Shown here one piece after another: positions 9,402 to 21,888 of a stretch of DNA of 64,000 nt. Positions within the stretch are counted from its first letter, which is position 1. Each line of letters opens with the position of its first letter. Below the pieces are notes generated by a model that made no database searches, was not told the origin of the DNA, and saw only the letters and a list, made by a program, of their open reading frames with translations. A program made the position numbers and the translations under genes. The stretch is from Asaia krungthepensis NRIC 0535 (GTDB taxonomy: Bacteria > Pseudomonadota > Alphaproteobacteria > Acetobacterales > Acetobacteraceae): positions 208,056 through 272,055 of the forward strand of contig NZ_BAPV01000003.1 in NCBI RefSeq assembly GCF_025995175.1, given 5' to 3'.

Positions 9402-11317
9402 TCCTGTCCGGTTCCCAGTTTGAGCGCCTGCTGAAGCACGGGCATGTTCGGCACAGGCTTGATCTCGGTTTCGAGCGCATGGACGAAAACGACCGGCACG
9501 TCAGCGCGCAGCGTGTCCTGCAGCTGGCCGCGCATGGAATCGCGCAACGCCTTCGTGCTCTCCGGATTGGCCGGGGCAATGTCATTCAAGGTGAATACGT
9601 AAAGCGTGTCGCCTACGGCAAGCATTCCCGTCTGGCCCTTCTTCGTCGCGAAGATCTCGGACAACACCGCGGGCGGCAGTCCTGCATTCTGCATGCGTGA
9701 GATCACAAGATCCTTTTGCATGGTAGCAGCATCGCCAGTGCCGGCAACGGCCTGAGCCAGGCCACCGGACTTGCGGGCAGCGAGCATCAGGGTCGTTGCA
9801 CGCTCATCGGCCAGATGCAGTTGCTGGGCCTTGAGCCAGTCATGACCGACCTGCTCACGCACCATGTCATAGGGCTTGACGTGGCCCGGTTCGACCTCGT
9901 CAACCAGCACAGCGAAAGCGCTGCCTTCAGGGCCGTTCACAAGCGAAGGCTTTTCCCCTTTCTTCTGCGAAAAGATGCGAGCGATGATCGCCTTGCGGAC
10001 TGCGTCGCTGCCCGGCAGAGGCGCCATCTCACCGTCCTTGGTCAGGCCCTGTGCGTCGAGAGAGCCCTGAGCCGGAACCGCACCGAGATTGGTTGGGATC
10101 TGATCGAGATCCGCGCTCCCGGCAATGGCATCCTGCAAACTGGCGACACGACCACCAAGGATCTGCGGGGCCTGGGCACGTGCCACTTCGTCACGAATGG
10201 CCTCCTTGGCATGGTCGAAATCGGTCTTGTGAGGCGGCGTGATGGTCGTCACACGAAACACGATCCAGCCTGAGGGACTCTCAATCGGCCCCTGAATGGC
10301 ATCTTTCGGCGCCGTGAATGCGGCTTTTGCAAGCTCCGGGCTCGGTATGTCGGCCTGCCGCGCATTGGGGAAGGCAACTGCAGCGGCGGAGGGATCACGC
10401 GCCTGGATGGCCTGCCAGTCGCCATTGTCTTTCCACGCAGCAAGAATCGTCTCGGCAGCCTTGCGATCCTGCAAGGTGAGCACTTCAAGACTGCGCGTTT
10501 CAGGCACGTCGTATTTCTGGATCTCGAATTCGTAGTACCGTTTGAGGTCGGCATCGGGAATGGTCAGGGTACGCGCAACGCTGTCTGTTGTCAGGATAAC
10601 GATCTTTGCGTGGCGATATTCTGCCGAGCGATAAAGCGCAGGATGGTTGTCGTAGAAGCGATGCAGTTGTGCTTCCTCGGGCGGCGCAGGGACTGCGAAA
10701 GCGGTGCTATCCAGACGAAGCAGATCGATCCGATGCTCTCTTGTGTTGTAGGCGACAAGCTGATCGAGAACCGAGCCCGGCACGATCATGCTGTTACCCA
10801 GACCATCCAGCAGATTACGCGCGCCGATATCGTCCCGGACCTTGGCGAGAAGATCGCGCTCGGTCAGATGAATCTGGCGGAGCTTGCTGTCGAAGAGGGC
10901 GCGATCAAACCGGCCATTAGTGCCATGAAAAACGCTCATGCCGAAGATCTCGTTCCGCACCAGAGCATCGGGCACCTTCATGCCGTTGCGGTCAGCGAAG
11001 GCCAGGACCTCGTTCTGGGCGATCATGCGCTGGAGAACCCCCTGCGCAACCTGCTGGCGAACATCGGCGGGCACCTGCGAGGGATCGTTCAGCCCCATCT
11101 GCTGCGCCACGCGCGGCATCTCGTTGCGGATGGCCTGGGCAAGATCCTGCCCCCCGATCTGGCGTGATCCGATCCTCGCCGCAGTGTCGATCTGGCTCCC
11201 GTTGTAGGAGCCAATCACATCACCGACGCCCCAGCCCACAAAGGCGAGAAAAATGAGGAGCGCGATGATACGCCCGAGCCAGGAATCGACAACGAAATGC
11301 CGCAAAGTCGAAATCAT
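9398..11317 (-). CDS. PpiD-like membrane-anchored peptidyl-prolyl isomerase / SurA-N domain protein
   Basis: A 639-residue protein with one N-terminal transmembrane anchor (about residues 14-34, IIALLIFLAFVGWGVGDVIG), a SurA-N-like chaperone region, a central parvulin-type domain (about 240-360) and a second weak PPIC-like region. This is the PpiD architecture: a periplasmic folding helper at the Sec translocon. I use the ATG for MISTLRHFVVDSW, the usual family N-terminus (short cytoplasmic stretch, then anchor); the upstream frame to 11410 looks non-coding. The 4-base overlap with trpE matches an association of ppiD-like genes with trp genes in several Alphaproteobacteria. It is divergent from tpiA across 226 bases that should hold both promoters. 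Confidence 0.85.
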   Translation of the reverse strand: MISTLRHFVVDSWLGRIIALLIFLAFVGWGVGDVIGSYNGSQIDTAARIGSRQIGGQDLAQAIRNEMPRVAQQMGLNDPSQVPADVRQQVAQGVLQRMIAQNEVLAFADRNGMKVPDALVRNEIFGMSVFHGTNGRFDRALFDSKLRQIHLTERDLLAKVRDDIGARNLLDGLGNSMIVPGSVLDQLVAYNTREHRIDLLRLDSTAFAVPAPPEEAQLHRFYDNHPALYRSAEYRHAKIVILTTDSVARTLTIPDADLKRYYEFEIQKYDVPETRSLEVLTLQDRKAAETILAAWKDNGDWQAIQARDPSAAAVAFPNARQADIPSPELAKAAFTAPKDAIQGPIESPSGWIVFRVTTITPPHKTDFDHAKEAIRDEVARAQAPQILGGRVASLQDAIAGSADLDQIPTNLGAVPAQGSLDAQGLTKDGEMAPLPGSDAVRKAIIARIFSQKKGEKPSLVNGPEGSAFAVLVDEVEPGHVKPYDMVREQVGHDWLKAQQLHLADERATTLMLAARKSGGLAQAVAGTGDAATMQKDLVISRMQNAGLPPAVLSEIFATKKGQTGMLAVGDTLYVFTLNDIAPANPESTKALRDSMRGQLQDTLRADVPVVFVHALETEIKPVPNMPVLQQALKLGTGQE

Positions 11318-11543
11318 ACGCGCTTCAGATCCGCAATTTGCCAAGGTTTGAAGCGCTGGACCATAGTAGCAGGATCGGGTTTTGACCAGCCAGAGTGCCT
11401 TATGGTGCATCAGCTTTGCGATCCCCTAGATTCCATCCTTGTCATCCAACTGACGAGAAGATGATGCGTAAAGTGCCGCGCGCCCCTGTCTGGAACGCGA
11501 AAACATCCGCTAAGCAGGAAGGACCCGGGAAAGTGGAGAGAGC

Positions 11544-12296
11544 GTGATGCGCCAGATGATCATCGGCAACTGGAAGATGCACGGCCTGCGGGGCGACGGG
11601 AAGGAACTGGCGCAAGAGATCGCCGCCGCCATTGGGCCTGCCCTCACCCGGCGCGATGTGGTTTTGGCCCCCCCCTTCACCCTGACACACTGCCTTGCTC
11701 CCCTCTTGCACGAACACGGGATCGGGCTCGGTGCGCAGGATTGTCATGCAGAGGCCGAGGGCGCGTATACAGGCGATATTTCGGCTGCGATGCTCGCGGA
11801 TCTGGGGGTAAGTCATGTTATCCTGGGGCATTCGGAGCGTCGCGAACACCATCATGAGACGAACGCTCGCATCAGACGTAAGGCGGAGCGCGCACGTGAA
11901 TTCGGTCTGTGCCCGGTCGTCTGTGTTGGCGAGAGTGCGAGGCAGAAAGAAGATGGTCATGCAGAGCCCTGGCTGACCGAGCAGATCACGCAGAGCCTCC
12001 CGGCCGATTTCGATGGCATCGTTGCCTATGAGCCGATCTGGGCGATCGGTACCGGCAAGGCAGCGACACAAGAGGATATCGAATCCCGCATGGTCTTCCT
12101 GCACGGGGTACTGGCAGATCACCTCGAAACGGATGACAAACCGACACGCGTCCTGTATGGCGGCTCAGTCAAGCCCGAAGATGCCGCGTCCATCCTCGCT
12201 GTTCCCGGTGTGGGGGGCGTGCTCGTCGGCGGGGCCAGCCTGTCTGCCAGATCATTTCTTGGCATCGTTCAGGCGGGACTCTCGTCGGCGTCCTGA
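11544..12296 (+). CDS. tpiA: Triosephosphate isomerase
   Basis: Interconverts dihydroxyacetone phosphate and glyceraldehyde 3-phosphate. The 250-residue protein has the substrate lysine in GNWKM, the electrophilic His in GHSERR, and the catalytic Glu and flexible loop in AYEPIWAIGTGKAAT, with LYGGSVKPED near the phosphate site. A GGAGAG element precedes the ATG. First gene of a plus-strand run tpiA-secG-pyrG-kdsA-osmC that is largely conserved in Alphaproteobacteria. Confidence 0.97.
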   Translation: MMRQMIIGNWKMHGLRGDGKELAQEIAAAIGPALTRRDVVLAPPFTLTHCLAPLLHEHGIGLGAQDCHAEAEGAYTGDISAAMLADLGVSHVILGHSERREHHHETNARIRRKAERAREFGLCPVVCVGESARQKEDGHAEPWLTEQITQSLPADFDGIVAYEPIWAIGTGKAATQEDIESRMVFLHGVLADHLETDDKPTRVLYGGSVKPEDAASILAVPGVGGVLVGGASLSARSFLGIVQAGLSSAS

Positions 12297-12330
12297 CGGC
12301 ATACCTATTGCGTTTACCTGAAAGCCGGAC

Positions 12331-15212
<2,882 letters not shown>

Positions 15213-15223
<11 letters not shown>

Positions 15224-15686
15224 GCGTCATCTCTATTCGGTCGGCACCGAATGGAAGGGCAATCATGGCCATGGCACGCAGTCCTGGCATGTCTATGGCC
15301 GCAATCACGATATTACGGCCGAGGGCAAGCCGGTCATCCATGGCTCTGCCGATCCCAGCTTCCATGGTGACCCGACGGGCTGGAATCCCGGCGAGCTGCT
15401 TCTTGCGTCGCTGAGCGCATGCCACAAACTCTGGTATCTCGGGCTCTGTGCCGGAGCGGGAATCATCGTCACCGCCTATCGGGACTCTGCCGAAGCCGTG
15501 ATGATGGAGACCCCGCAGGGCGATGGGGCGTTCGAAAGCGCGCTCCTCAGGCCTGTGATCACGCTGGCGAGTGGGAGTTCGATCACCCGGGCGCAGGCCC
15601 TCCACGATCAGGCCCATGCGCACTGCTTCATCGCACGTTCGGTCAATTTCCCGGTGATCTGCGAGCCCGTGTTTCAGATCGTGTAA
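15213..15686 (+). CDS. OsmC family protein
   Basis: A 157-residue OsmC/Ohr-superfamily protein, predicted thiol peroxidase acting on organic hydroperoxides. It contains [20 protein letters not shown] with the first conserved Cys and the family-typical [18 protein letters not shown] end with the second Cys region. I start at the ATG giving [10 protein letters not shown], which overlaps the kdsA end by 11 bases. The longer frame to 14979 lies entirely within kdsA and is not coding. The gene interrupts the kdsA-eno order often seen in Alphaproteobacteria. It converges on the next gene with a 13-base overlap. Confidence 0.88.
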
Positions 15687-16162
15687 GGCTGCAACGGCGC
15701 GCTCAGGCACGCCGCAAGGCACAGCACGACGACGGCCGTCAGCAAGGCGCGGAACGGAAAATACCCCGCAGGAAGCGCCCCCTTGCGATAGGCGGCACGT
15801 TCGGTCGCCAGGACCAGCAGGAAACCGATCATCTCCATCAGGATGCCGCCCCGGGGCGCCCAGATCACACCTGCATAGATGGCGACCCATGCCCAGAGCG
15901 AGGGCAGCACACCGAGAACCAGGCGGCGGCGATTGATGCCTCCAAGACCCTGTGCGGGCATGATGGCGGGTTGTTCGAGTGCCAGCCCCCAATGGACCGC
16001 TCCGAGAAAGGACAGGATGCAGCCGCCATAGGCCAGCATCGCCACGCCGATATGGGTGATCGGGCCAAGACTTCCCCAGAACAGGGCCGCCATGGCGAGG
16101 GTCACGAACGGCACCAATCCGCCGATACCGAGGAAAATCACGAGCGGTGACAGGGGTCTCAC
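15674..16162 (-). CDS. DUF3429-type integral membrane protein
   Basis: A 162-residue hydrophobic protein with about five transmembrane helices and the segment LAYGGCILSFLGAVHWGLAL, typical of DUF3429 proteins of unknown function. The start is GTG (MRPLSPLVIF) with GAGGATGG upstream. It lies opposite to its neighbours, divergent from eno with a 99-base gap and overlapping the OsmC gene tail to tail. No function can be assigned beyond membrane location. Confidence 0.8.
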   Translation of the reverse strand: MRPLSPLVIFLGIGGLVPFVTLAMAALFWGSLGPITHIGVAMLAYGGCILSFLGAVHWGLALEQPAIMPAQGLGGINRRRLVLGVLPSLWAWVAIYAGVIWAPRGGILMEMIGFLLVLATERAAYRKGALPAGYFPFRALLTAVVVLCLAACLSAPLQPYTI

Positions 16163-16225
16163 GGAATATCCATCCTCATTTCACATAACGCCAGTTGACA
16201 GCGCCGGTGTCTCGACGCCTTGTGA

Positions 16226-17542
<1,317 letters not shown>

Positions 17543-17549
17543 CTGGTCT

Positions 17550-17572
17550 GAGGGAGAGATTTTCTCTCCCTC
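17550..17572 (+). terminator. Hairpin after eno
   Basis: Perfect 10-bp inverted repeat GAGGGAGAGA/TCTCTCCCTC with a 3-base T loop, starting seven bases after the eno stop. There is no downstream T run, so it may act as a weak terminator or as an mRNA 3' end stabiliser. Confidence 0.5.
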
Positions 17573-17653
17573 GCCCAGATACGCGATTGTAAGCGGAGCC
17601 TGGCTGAGGCTAGGATCATCCCCAGCCAGCCCGTCTCAGATCGTGGAGTATCC

Positions 17654-17983
17654 GTGCAGATTGTCCGAGCCATCCGCCGCGTTGTGCGTGCCGTCGTGCC
17701 CCCTGCCCTGTTTCTGGGTCTCACGGCGTATTTCGGATGGAATGCTCTCCATGGCGATCACGGTATAAAGGCCTATCATCAGCAGCTGAAGCTGATGGAT
17801 CAGGCGCTTCAGGCACAGAAGGACGCGGATGCCGAACAGGCCGTCTGGAAGCGTCGTATTGGCAGCCTGAATGAACGCGCCCTCGACGCTGACATGCTCG
17901 ATGAGCGCTCGCGCGCCATGCTCAATCTGGCCCGCAATGGCGATACGGTTATCCCGTATGGCCCTCATGAGAAACTCTACTAA
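17654..17983 (+). CDS. ftsB: FtsB/DivIC-type septum formation initiator protein
   Basis: A 109-residue bitopic membrane protein: short cytoplasmic N-terminus, one transmembrane helix (about residues 13-30), then a coiled-coil rich in Leu, Gln and Lys (about 38-75). This is the FtsB/DivIC layout, which links the divisome to septal peptidoglycan synthesis. GTG start with GGAG five bases upstream. Position directly after eno matches the conserved eno-ftsB pair. Confidence 0.82.
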   Translation: MQIVRAIRRVVRAVVPPALFLGLTAYFGWNALHGDHGIKAYHQQLKLMDQALQAQKDADAEQAVWKRRIGSLNERALDADMLDERSRAMLNLARNGDTVIPYGPHEKLY

Positions 17984-18025
17984 GTACCTGTCTACCGATT
18001 AGCAGACGTTAGCCCCATGGCCCGT

Positions 18026-18074
18026 ATGAGCCGGACGCATCCGGGATAAGGCTATGCGCCCTATCCGGCCTCAT
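18026..18074. repeat. REP-like extragenic palindrome
   Basis: A 49-base imperfect palindrome. Outer arms ATGAGCCGGA and TCCGGCCTCAT pair with a single bulged C, and an inner GCAT/ATGC pair also lies inside the stem. Read on the minus strand it contains GCCGGATAGGGCG followed by GCCTTATCC, close to the enterobacterial REP sequence. Only one copy was noticed in this window. Confidence 0.5.
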
Positions 18075-18144
18075 ATTACCTGATCGCTGCGGCTTCACGG
18101 ATACTGCCAACGGATCCAGTCAATCTCGTCCTGTTGATCCAATC

Positions 18145-18185
18145 CTACCCTGCAACGGTAGAGTACCCCGTCCAAACAACGGGGT
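18145..18185. ncRNA. Tandem hairpins, candidate structured RNA or 3' end
   Basis: Two adjacent stem-loops: CTACC/GGTAG with a 7-base loop, then the stronger ACCCCGT/ACGGGGT with a 7-base loop. Orientation is unknown and no promoter was identified, so calling this an RNA gene is speculative. Confidence 0.2.
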
Positions 18186-18266
18186 GTGTGCTTGCTCAGG
18201 CAGGAAGCGCCGCGATTGATCTGCCAAGCGGGGGGTGATCGTAACTGGCAAGCGGGCACAAAAAAA

Positions 18267-18284
18267 GCGGCTCCCAAGAGCCGC
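18267..18284 (-). terminator. Rho-independent terminator of rpmG
   Basis: Perfect 7-bp stem GCGGCTC/GAGCCGC with a 4-base loop; on the minus strand it is followed by seven T residues (the A run at 18260-18266). It lies 28 bases after the rpmG stop. Confidence 0.88.
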
Positions 18285-18312
18285 CTTTGAGTACCGTCAG
18301 CGAAAGCAGATC

Positions 18313-18480
18313 TTACTTGATCTTGGCTTCGCGGAACGCGACATGCTTGCGGACGACGGGGTCGTACTTGCGCACTTCCATCTTGCCGGTTGCAGAACGA
18401 GCGTTCTTCTTGGTGACGTAGAAATATCCGGTATCCGCGGTCGAAACGAGACGGATCTGGATGACGTTGGTCTTGGCCAT
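18313..18480 (-). CDS. rpmG: 50S ribosomal protein L33
   Basis: A 55-codon gene. The translation begins [20 protein letters not shown] and ends [18 protein letters not shown], unmistakable L33. It lacks cysteines, so it is the zinc-independent (C-minus) form. GAGG lies five bases before the ATG and a clean intrinsic terminator follows. Divergent from lexA. Confidence 0.96.
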   Translation of the reverse strand: MAKTNVIQIRLVSTADTGYFYVTKKNARSATGKMEVRKYDPVVRKHVAFREAKIK

Positions 18481-18625
18481 GGGGTCCTCGCAAACTGATC
18501 TGTCGCTGCGCGCGACATGAACGGCAGCGTTTTCAAGCTGGGCGCATAAATGCTTGCATTACGCCCCCGGGTCAAGTGTTTCCGGCAAAACGGTGGATTA
18601 ATTTTGGTGTTCCGGGGAAAAAATC

Positions 18626-18654
18626 TTGAAGGGATCGAAGCAAGAACTTAATAA
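18626..18654 (+). promoter_or_regulatory. lexA promoter
   Basis: TTGAAG (18626-18631), a 17-base spacer and TAATAA (18649-18654) form a good sigma-70-type promoter about 60 bases upstream of the lexA ATG. The -10 box is buried in the LexA operator. Confidence 0.65.
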
Positions 18655-18658
18655 GAAC
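18644..18658 (+). promoter_or_regulatory. LexA (SOS) box, direct-repeat type
   Basis: GAAC, seven bases, GAAC: an exact match to the alphaproteobacterial SOS box, whose half-sites are direct rather than inverted. It covers the lexA -10 element, which implies autorepression. Confidence 0.85.
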
Positions 18659-18716
18659 AGATGTATTCCGGGCGCGTGATGCTTCTTTTCCCACACGCTC
18701 AGGAGAGAGGAACCCC

Positions 18717-19436
18717 ATGCTCACACGCAAGCAACATCAGCTCCTGCTTTATATAGACTCCTACCTCAAGCGGACGGGTTTCTCTCCCTCTTTCGACGAG
18801 ATGAAGGAAGCGCTCGAGCTTCGTTCCAAATCTGGAATTCACCGTCTGATCTCGGCGCTGGAAGAGCGCGGCTTTCTGCGGCGTCACCATCATCGTGCGC
18901 GCGCACTCGAGATCGTCCGTTTGCCTGTCATGGAGGCGCCTGTCATGTCCGTGACACCGGAAACAGTGTCCGATGGCTCCGGCGCCTTTCCCCGTCTGGC
19001 CCATAGCCGAGATCGCGCCCCTTTGGCGCCATTCGATAACGCGTCAAACCAGGTTGTCGGCGTGCCGCTTTTTGGCCGCATTGCCGCGGGTCTGCCCATC
19101 GAGGCTTTCCGGGATCAAGGCGAGCAAATCGATATCCCGGCCGCGCAACTTGGAAATGGCCGACATTACGCCCTGCATGTGTCGGGCGATTCGATGATCG
19201 ATGCGGGAATCCTGGATGGCGATACCGTGATCATCCGCCAGGCGGAGACCGCGGAAAACGGGCAGATCATCGTTGCGCTCGTCGATGGACAGGAGGTGAC
19301 GCTCAAGCGTCTGCGACAGAAAGGGAAATCCATCGCGCTGGAACCGGCAAATGCCGCCTATGAAACACAGATATTCCCACAGAACAGGGTCAGCATCCAG
19401 GGCGTTCTGATCGGGCTTTATCGCCAGTACAAATGA
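18717..19436 (+). CDS. lexA: LexA repressor
   Basis: SOS repressor and self-cleaving protease. The N-terminal winged-helix domain (about residues 1-68) has the recognition region SKSGIHRLISALEERGFL. The C-terminal S24 domain has the Ala124-Gly125 cleavage site in FGRIAAGLP, the nucleophile Ser159 in HVSGDSMIDAG, and the general-base Lys197 in GQEVTLKRL. 239 residues with a long linker is typical of Alphaproteobacteria. AGGAGAGAGG precedes the ATG. Its operator is listed separately. Confidence 0.96.
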   Translation: MLTRKQHQLLLYIDSYLKRTGFSPSFDEMKEALELRSKSGIHRLISALEERGFLRRHHHRARALEIVRLPVMEAPVMSVTPETVSDGSGAFPRLAHSRDRAPLAPFDNASNQVVGVPLFGRIAAGLPIEAFRDQGEQIDIPAAQLGNGRHYALHVSGDSMIDAGILDGDTVIIRQAETAENGQIIVALVDGQEVTLKRLRQKGKSIALEPANAAYETQIFPQNRVSIQGVLIGLYRQYK

Positions 19437-19479
19437 GGACGCGCTCCTGATCGTTCTCCCCTGGTCGTGAGTTGCGGCG

Positions 19480-20865
19480 CTAGAGACTCGCGCTGTCTAT
19501 GAGCCCTTTGAGACGCTCGGACAGGGATGGGTCCGTCATCTGAGCAACGTTGAAGCGCATGAACTGTGCTGTGGCGGGCGAGTCACCGAACACAGCCCCG
19601 GGGGCAAGCACGAGATTTTTGTCCAGAGCCAGACGTGCGAGACGGGAAACGTCGCATCCGTCCGGCATCTGTCCCCACAGACTGAAGCCCCCCTTGGGTC
19701 TGATCGTCACCTCGATACCCATCGAGGCAAGGCGCTCTGCACAGTCTCGACGCAAACGCGCGAGTTTGCGGTTCAGTGTCTCCAGATGCCTCCGATATCC
19801 CCCTCCTTTGAGGACATACTCGGCGATCGCAGCCGCTACAGGACTGGCTCCGGCAAAGCCTGTTGCGATCTGCAGATCTCCCAGCGCCCGGATCAGATCG
19901 GGTCGCGCGGCGATATAGCCGCAGCGCAGCGACGCCGAGAGCGTTTTGGAGAATGACCCTATCCTGATGACATGGTTCAGTCCGTCGAGTGGCGCGAGAC
20001 TGGGTGTCTCGCGTGGAGCGAAATCGGCAAAGATATCATCCTCGACAATCTGCACACCGTGCTGCGAAGCGACGACAAGAAGCCGATGGGCGGCGCGCAG
20101 GGTGATCGATCCGCCAGTCGGGTTCTGAAGGCCCGAATTGGTCAGATACAGGACCGGCTTTTCTTCCTGGACGACGCGGGCAAAGACCGCCAGATCCGGG
20201 CCATCGGCTCCGAATGGGACGCCGACTACACGGACCCGATGTACGGCAAGAAGCGCCCTGAAGTTGAAATAGCACGGGTCATCGATAAGAACGCAATCGC
20301 CCGGCTTGAGCAGAAGACGGCAGACCATGTCCATCGCCTGGGTACCGGAATTCGTCAGAAGTATATGGTCGATCGGTGCAAGGAAATGCTCTTCAGCGAA
20401 ACGGCGAGAGAGCAGATGGCGCAGCCCGGGCGACCCCATGGCTGGCCCATAGCCTGTCAGCAAGGCGTCATCGGCCCTCGCAACGTCGCGCATCGCCATG
20501 CGCAGCAAAGCCTGCGGCATCCAGGCCTCGGGCAACCATCCGCAGCCTGGTTGAACCATCCCGGAATCAGCCTCCAGCGCCTGACGGGATACCCAGAAGG
20601 GGTCCAGGGCATGATCTTCCCTCCCCCTCCTGCCAGGCTGGGCTATCGACGCAGACGACACGTAATAGCCGGAGCCGGGACGTGCGACGATTATCCCTTC
20701 TGCAACCAGCCTCTCATAGGCCTCATTGACGGTAGAGGGCGACATGGCGATCTGGCTTGCGAAACGCCGGATCGACGGCAGGCGCTCACCATGAGCGAGG
20801 CTCCCTGTCCTGATACGCGCTCTTATCGCTTCGAGGGCGATCGCAATCTTGCTGTCGGTTTTCAT
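19480..20865 (-). CDS. MocR-family regulator (GntR winged helix fused to aminotransferase-like domain)
   Basis: A 461-residue PLP-dependent transcription factor. The N-terminal GntR wHTH (about residues 1-75) includes LPSIRRFASQIAMSPSTVNEAYERLVAEGII; a linker leads to a type I aminotransferase-like domain with TNSGTQAMD, the Asp/Tyr segment DDPCYFNF, and the PLP Schiff-base lysine in GSFSKTLSASLRCG. I start at MKTDSKIAI, matching the wHTH; the longer frame to 21018 crosses the divergent neighbour. The divergent DMT exporter is the likely target. Ligand unknown: MocR proteins sense PLP with amino compounds such as GABA, taurine or ectoine derivatives. Confidence 0.9.
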   Translation of the reverse strand: MKTDSKIAIALEAIRARIRTGSLAHGERLPSIRRFASQIAMSPSTVNEAYERLVAEGIIVARPGSGYYVSSASIAQPGRRGREDHALDPFWVSRQALEADSGMVQPGCGWLPEAWMPQALLRMAMRDVARADDALLTGYGPAMGSPGLRHLLSRRFAEEHFLAPIDHILLTNSGTQAMDMVCRLLLKPGDCVLIDDPCYFNFRALLAVHRVRVVGVPFGADGPDLAVFARVVQEEKPVLYLTNSGLQNPTGGSITLRAAHRLLVVASQHGVQIVEDDIFADFAPRETPSLAPLDGLNHVIRIGSFSKTLSASLRCGYIAARPDLIRALGDLQIATGFAGASPVAAAIAEYVLKGGGYRRHLETLNRKLARLRRDCAERLASMGIEVTIRPKGGFSLWGQMPDGCDVSRLARLALDKNLVLAPGAVFGDSPATAQFMRFNVAQMTDPSLSERLKGLIDSASL

Positions 20866-20876
20866 ATCGATATCGC

Positions 20877-20905
20877 AACTGTATGGTTTCTGCCTCCAAA
20901 CAGTT
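20877..20905. promoter_or_regulatory. Candidate MocR operator between the divergent pair
   Basis: Inverted repeat AACTGT - 17 bases - ACAGTT, about 12 bases ahead of the regulator start and 90 bases ahead of the DMT gene. Six-base arms are short, so support is modest; the position in a 129-base divergent gap favours a control function. Confidence 0.3.
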
Positions 20906-20994
20906 TGAGCAATGCCCCGCTGACTGTCCATGTTCCGAGACGAGGTGCCGTTGCATTCTTGGCATGACCCAGTGTAAGAAGAGGAATTGCGACT

Positions 20995-21867
20995 ATGGAC
21001 GCTGCTACGGGAAAGCAATCGAGCGGGACGTTGAGCGGTCTGATCGGCATCGCTGTTTTCAGTGGCTCCCTCCCTGCCACGAGAATTGCCGAGTCCGGAT
21101 TCCCTCCCTTGTTTCTGACCGCTGCGCGCGCGTCGATTGCTGCTCTGCTCGGGCTGGCCCTGCTTGCGGCCCTGCGCCAGGCGCGTCCGGACAGGCAGGC
21201 ACTCGGGCCACTCCTCATCGTCGCGCTCGGGGTCGTCGTAGGTTATCCGCTGCTGTCAGCCTGCGCACTCCAGCATATCGAGTCAGTGCGCTCGGCCATG
21301 TGGACGGGTCTGCTCCCTCTGAGCACGGCTTTTTTCGCCGTCATCCGCAATGGCGAGCGGCCTTCCCCCCTCTTCTGGCTCCTGTCCCTTTGCGGCGCAG
21401 CGGCTGTCGCCGCCTACGCTCTGACCCAGACCCATGGTGGCTCGTTGATCGGGGACGGACTGATGCTGGCCGCCGTGCTGGTATGCGGTCTGGGCTACGC
21501 CGAGGGCGCATCGCTTTCACGCAAGCTGGGAGGCTGGCAGGTCATCTCCTGGGCGCTGGGGCTCGCTTCCCCCGCCATGATCGTGCTGGCCCTTGTGACG
21601 CGCCCTCCCGGTTGGGAGAATGTGTCTGGCGCCGCATGGTGTTCGCTGGCCTATGTGGCGCTCTTCAGCATGATGCTGGGTTTCGTATTCTGGTATCATG
21701 GCCTGGCACAAGGCGGCGTGGCGAGGATTGGCCAGTTACAGCTATTGCAGCCCTTTGGCGGTCTCGCGCTTTCGGCGTGGCTGCTTCATGAGGCCGTCCC
21801 GCCTCTGATGATTGGCGTCACGCTGGTGGTACTGGCATGCGTGTTTGGTGCAAGGCGCGCCGCCTGA
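20995..21867 (+). CDS. EamA/DMT-family transporter
   Basis: A 290-residue polytopic protein with about ten transmembrane helices arranged as two EamA repeats (roughly residues 12-140 and 150-288), as in drug/metabolite exporters of the RhaT/YdcZ type. The second repeat ends ALSAWLLHEAVPPLMIGVTLVVLACV, typical for the family. AGAGGA stands before the ATG. It is divergent from the MocR regulator, a pairing that usually means regulated export of an amino acid or related compound; the substrate cannot be read from sequence. Confidence 0.85.
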   Translation: MDAATGKQSSGTLSGLIGIAVFSGSLPATRIAESGFPPLFLTAARASIAALLGLALLAALRQARPDRQALGPLLIVALGVVVGYPLLSACALQHIESVRSAMWTGLLPLSTAFFAVIRNGERPSPLFWLLSLCGAAAVAAYALTQTHGGSLIGDGLMLAAVLVCGLGYAEGASLSRKLGGWQVISWALGLASPAMIVLALVTRPPGWENVSGAAWCSLAYVALFSMMLGFVFWYHGLAQGGVARIGQLQLLQPFGGLALSAWLLHEAVPPLMIGVTLVVLACVFGARRAA

Positions 21868-21888
21868 GAATAAAGGCGGTGCCGCTCC

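Larger units (their letters stand above)
17984..18312. other. Gene-free, structured ftsB-rpmG interval
   Basis: About 330 bases without a credible reading frame. It holds a REP-like hairpin (18026-18074), two tandem short hairpins (18145-18161 and 18165-18185), an imperfect direct repeat CTGCCAAGCGGG / CTGGCAAGCGGG at 18221 and 18245, and the rpmG terminator. The density of dyads suggests processed or regulatory RNA rather than spacer DNA. Confidence 0.5.
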
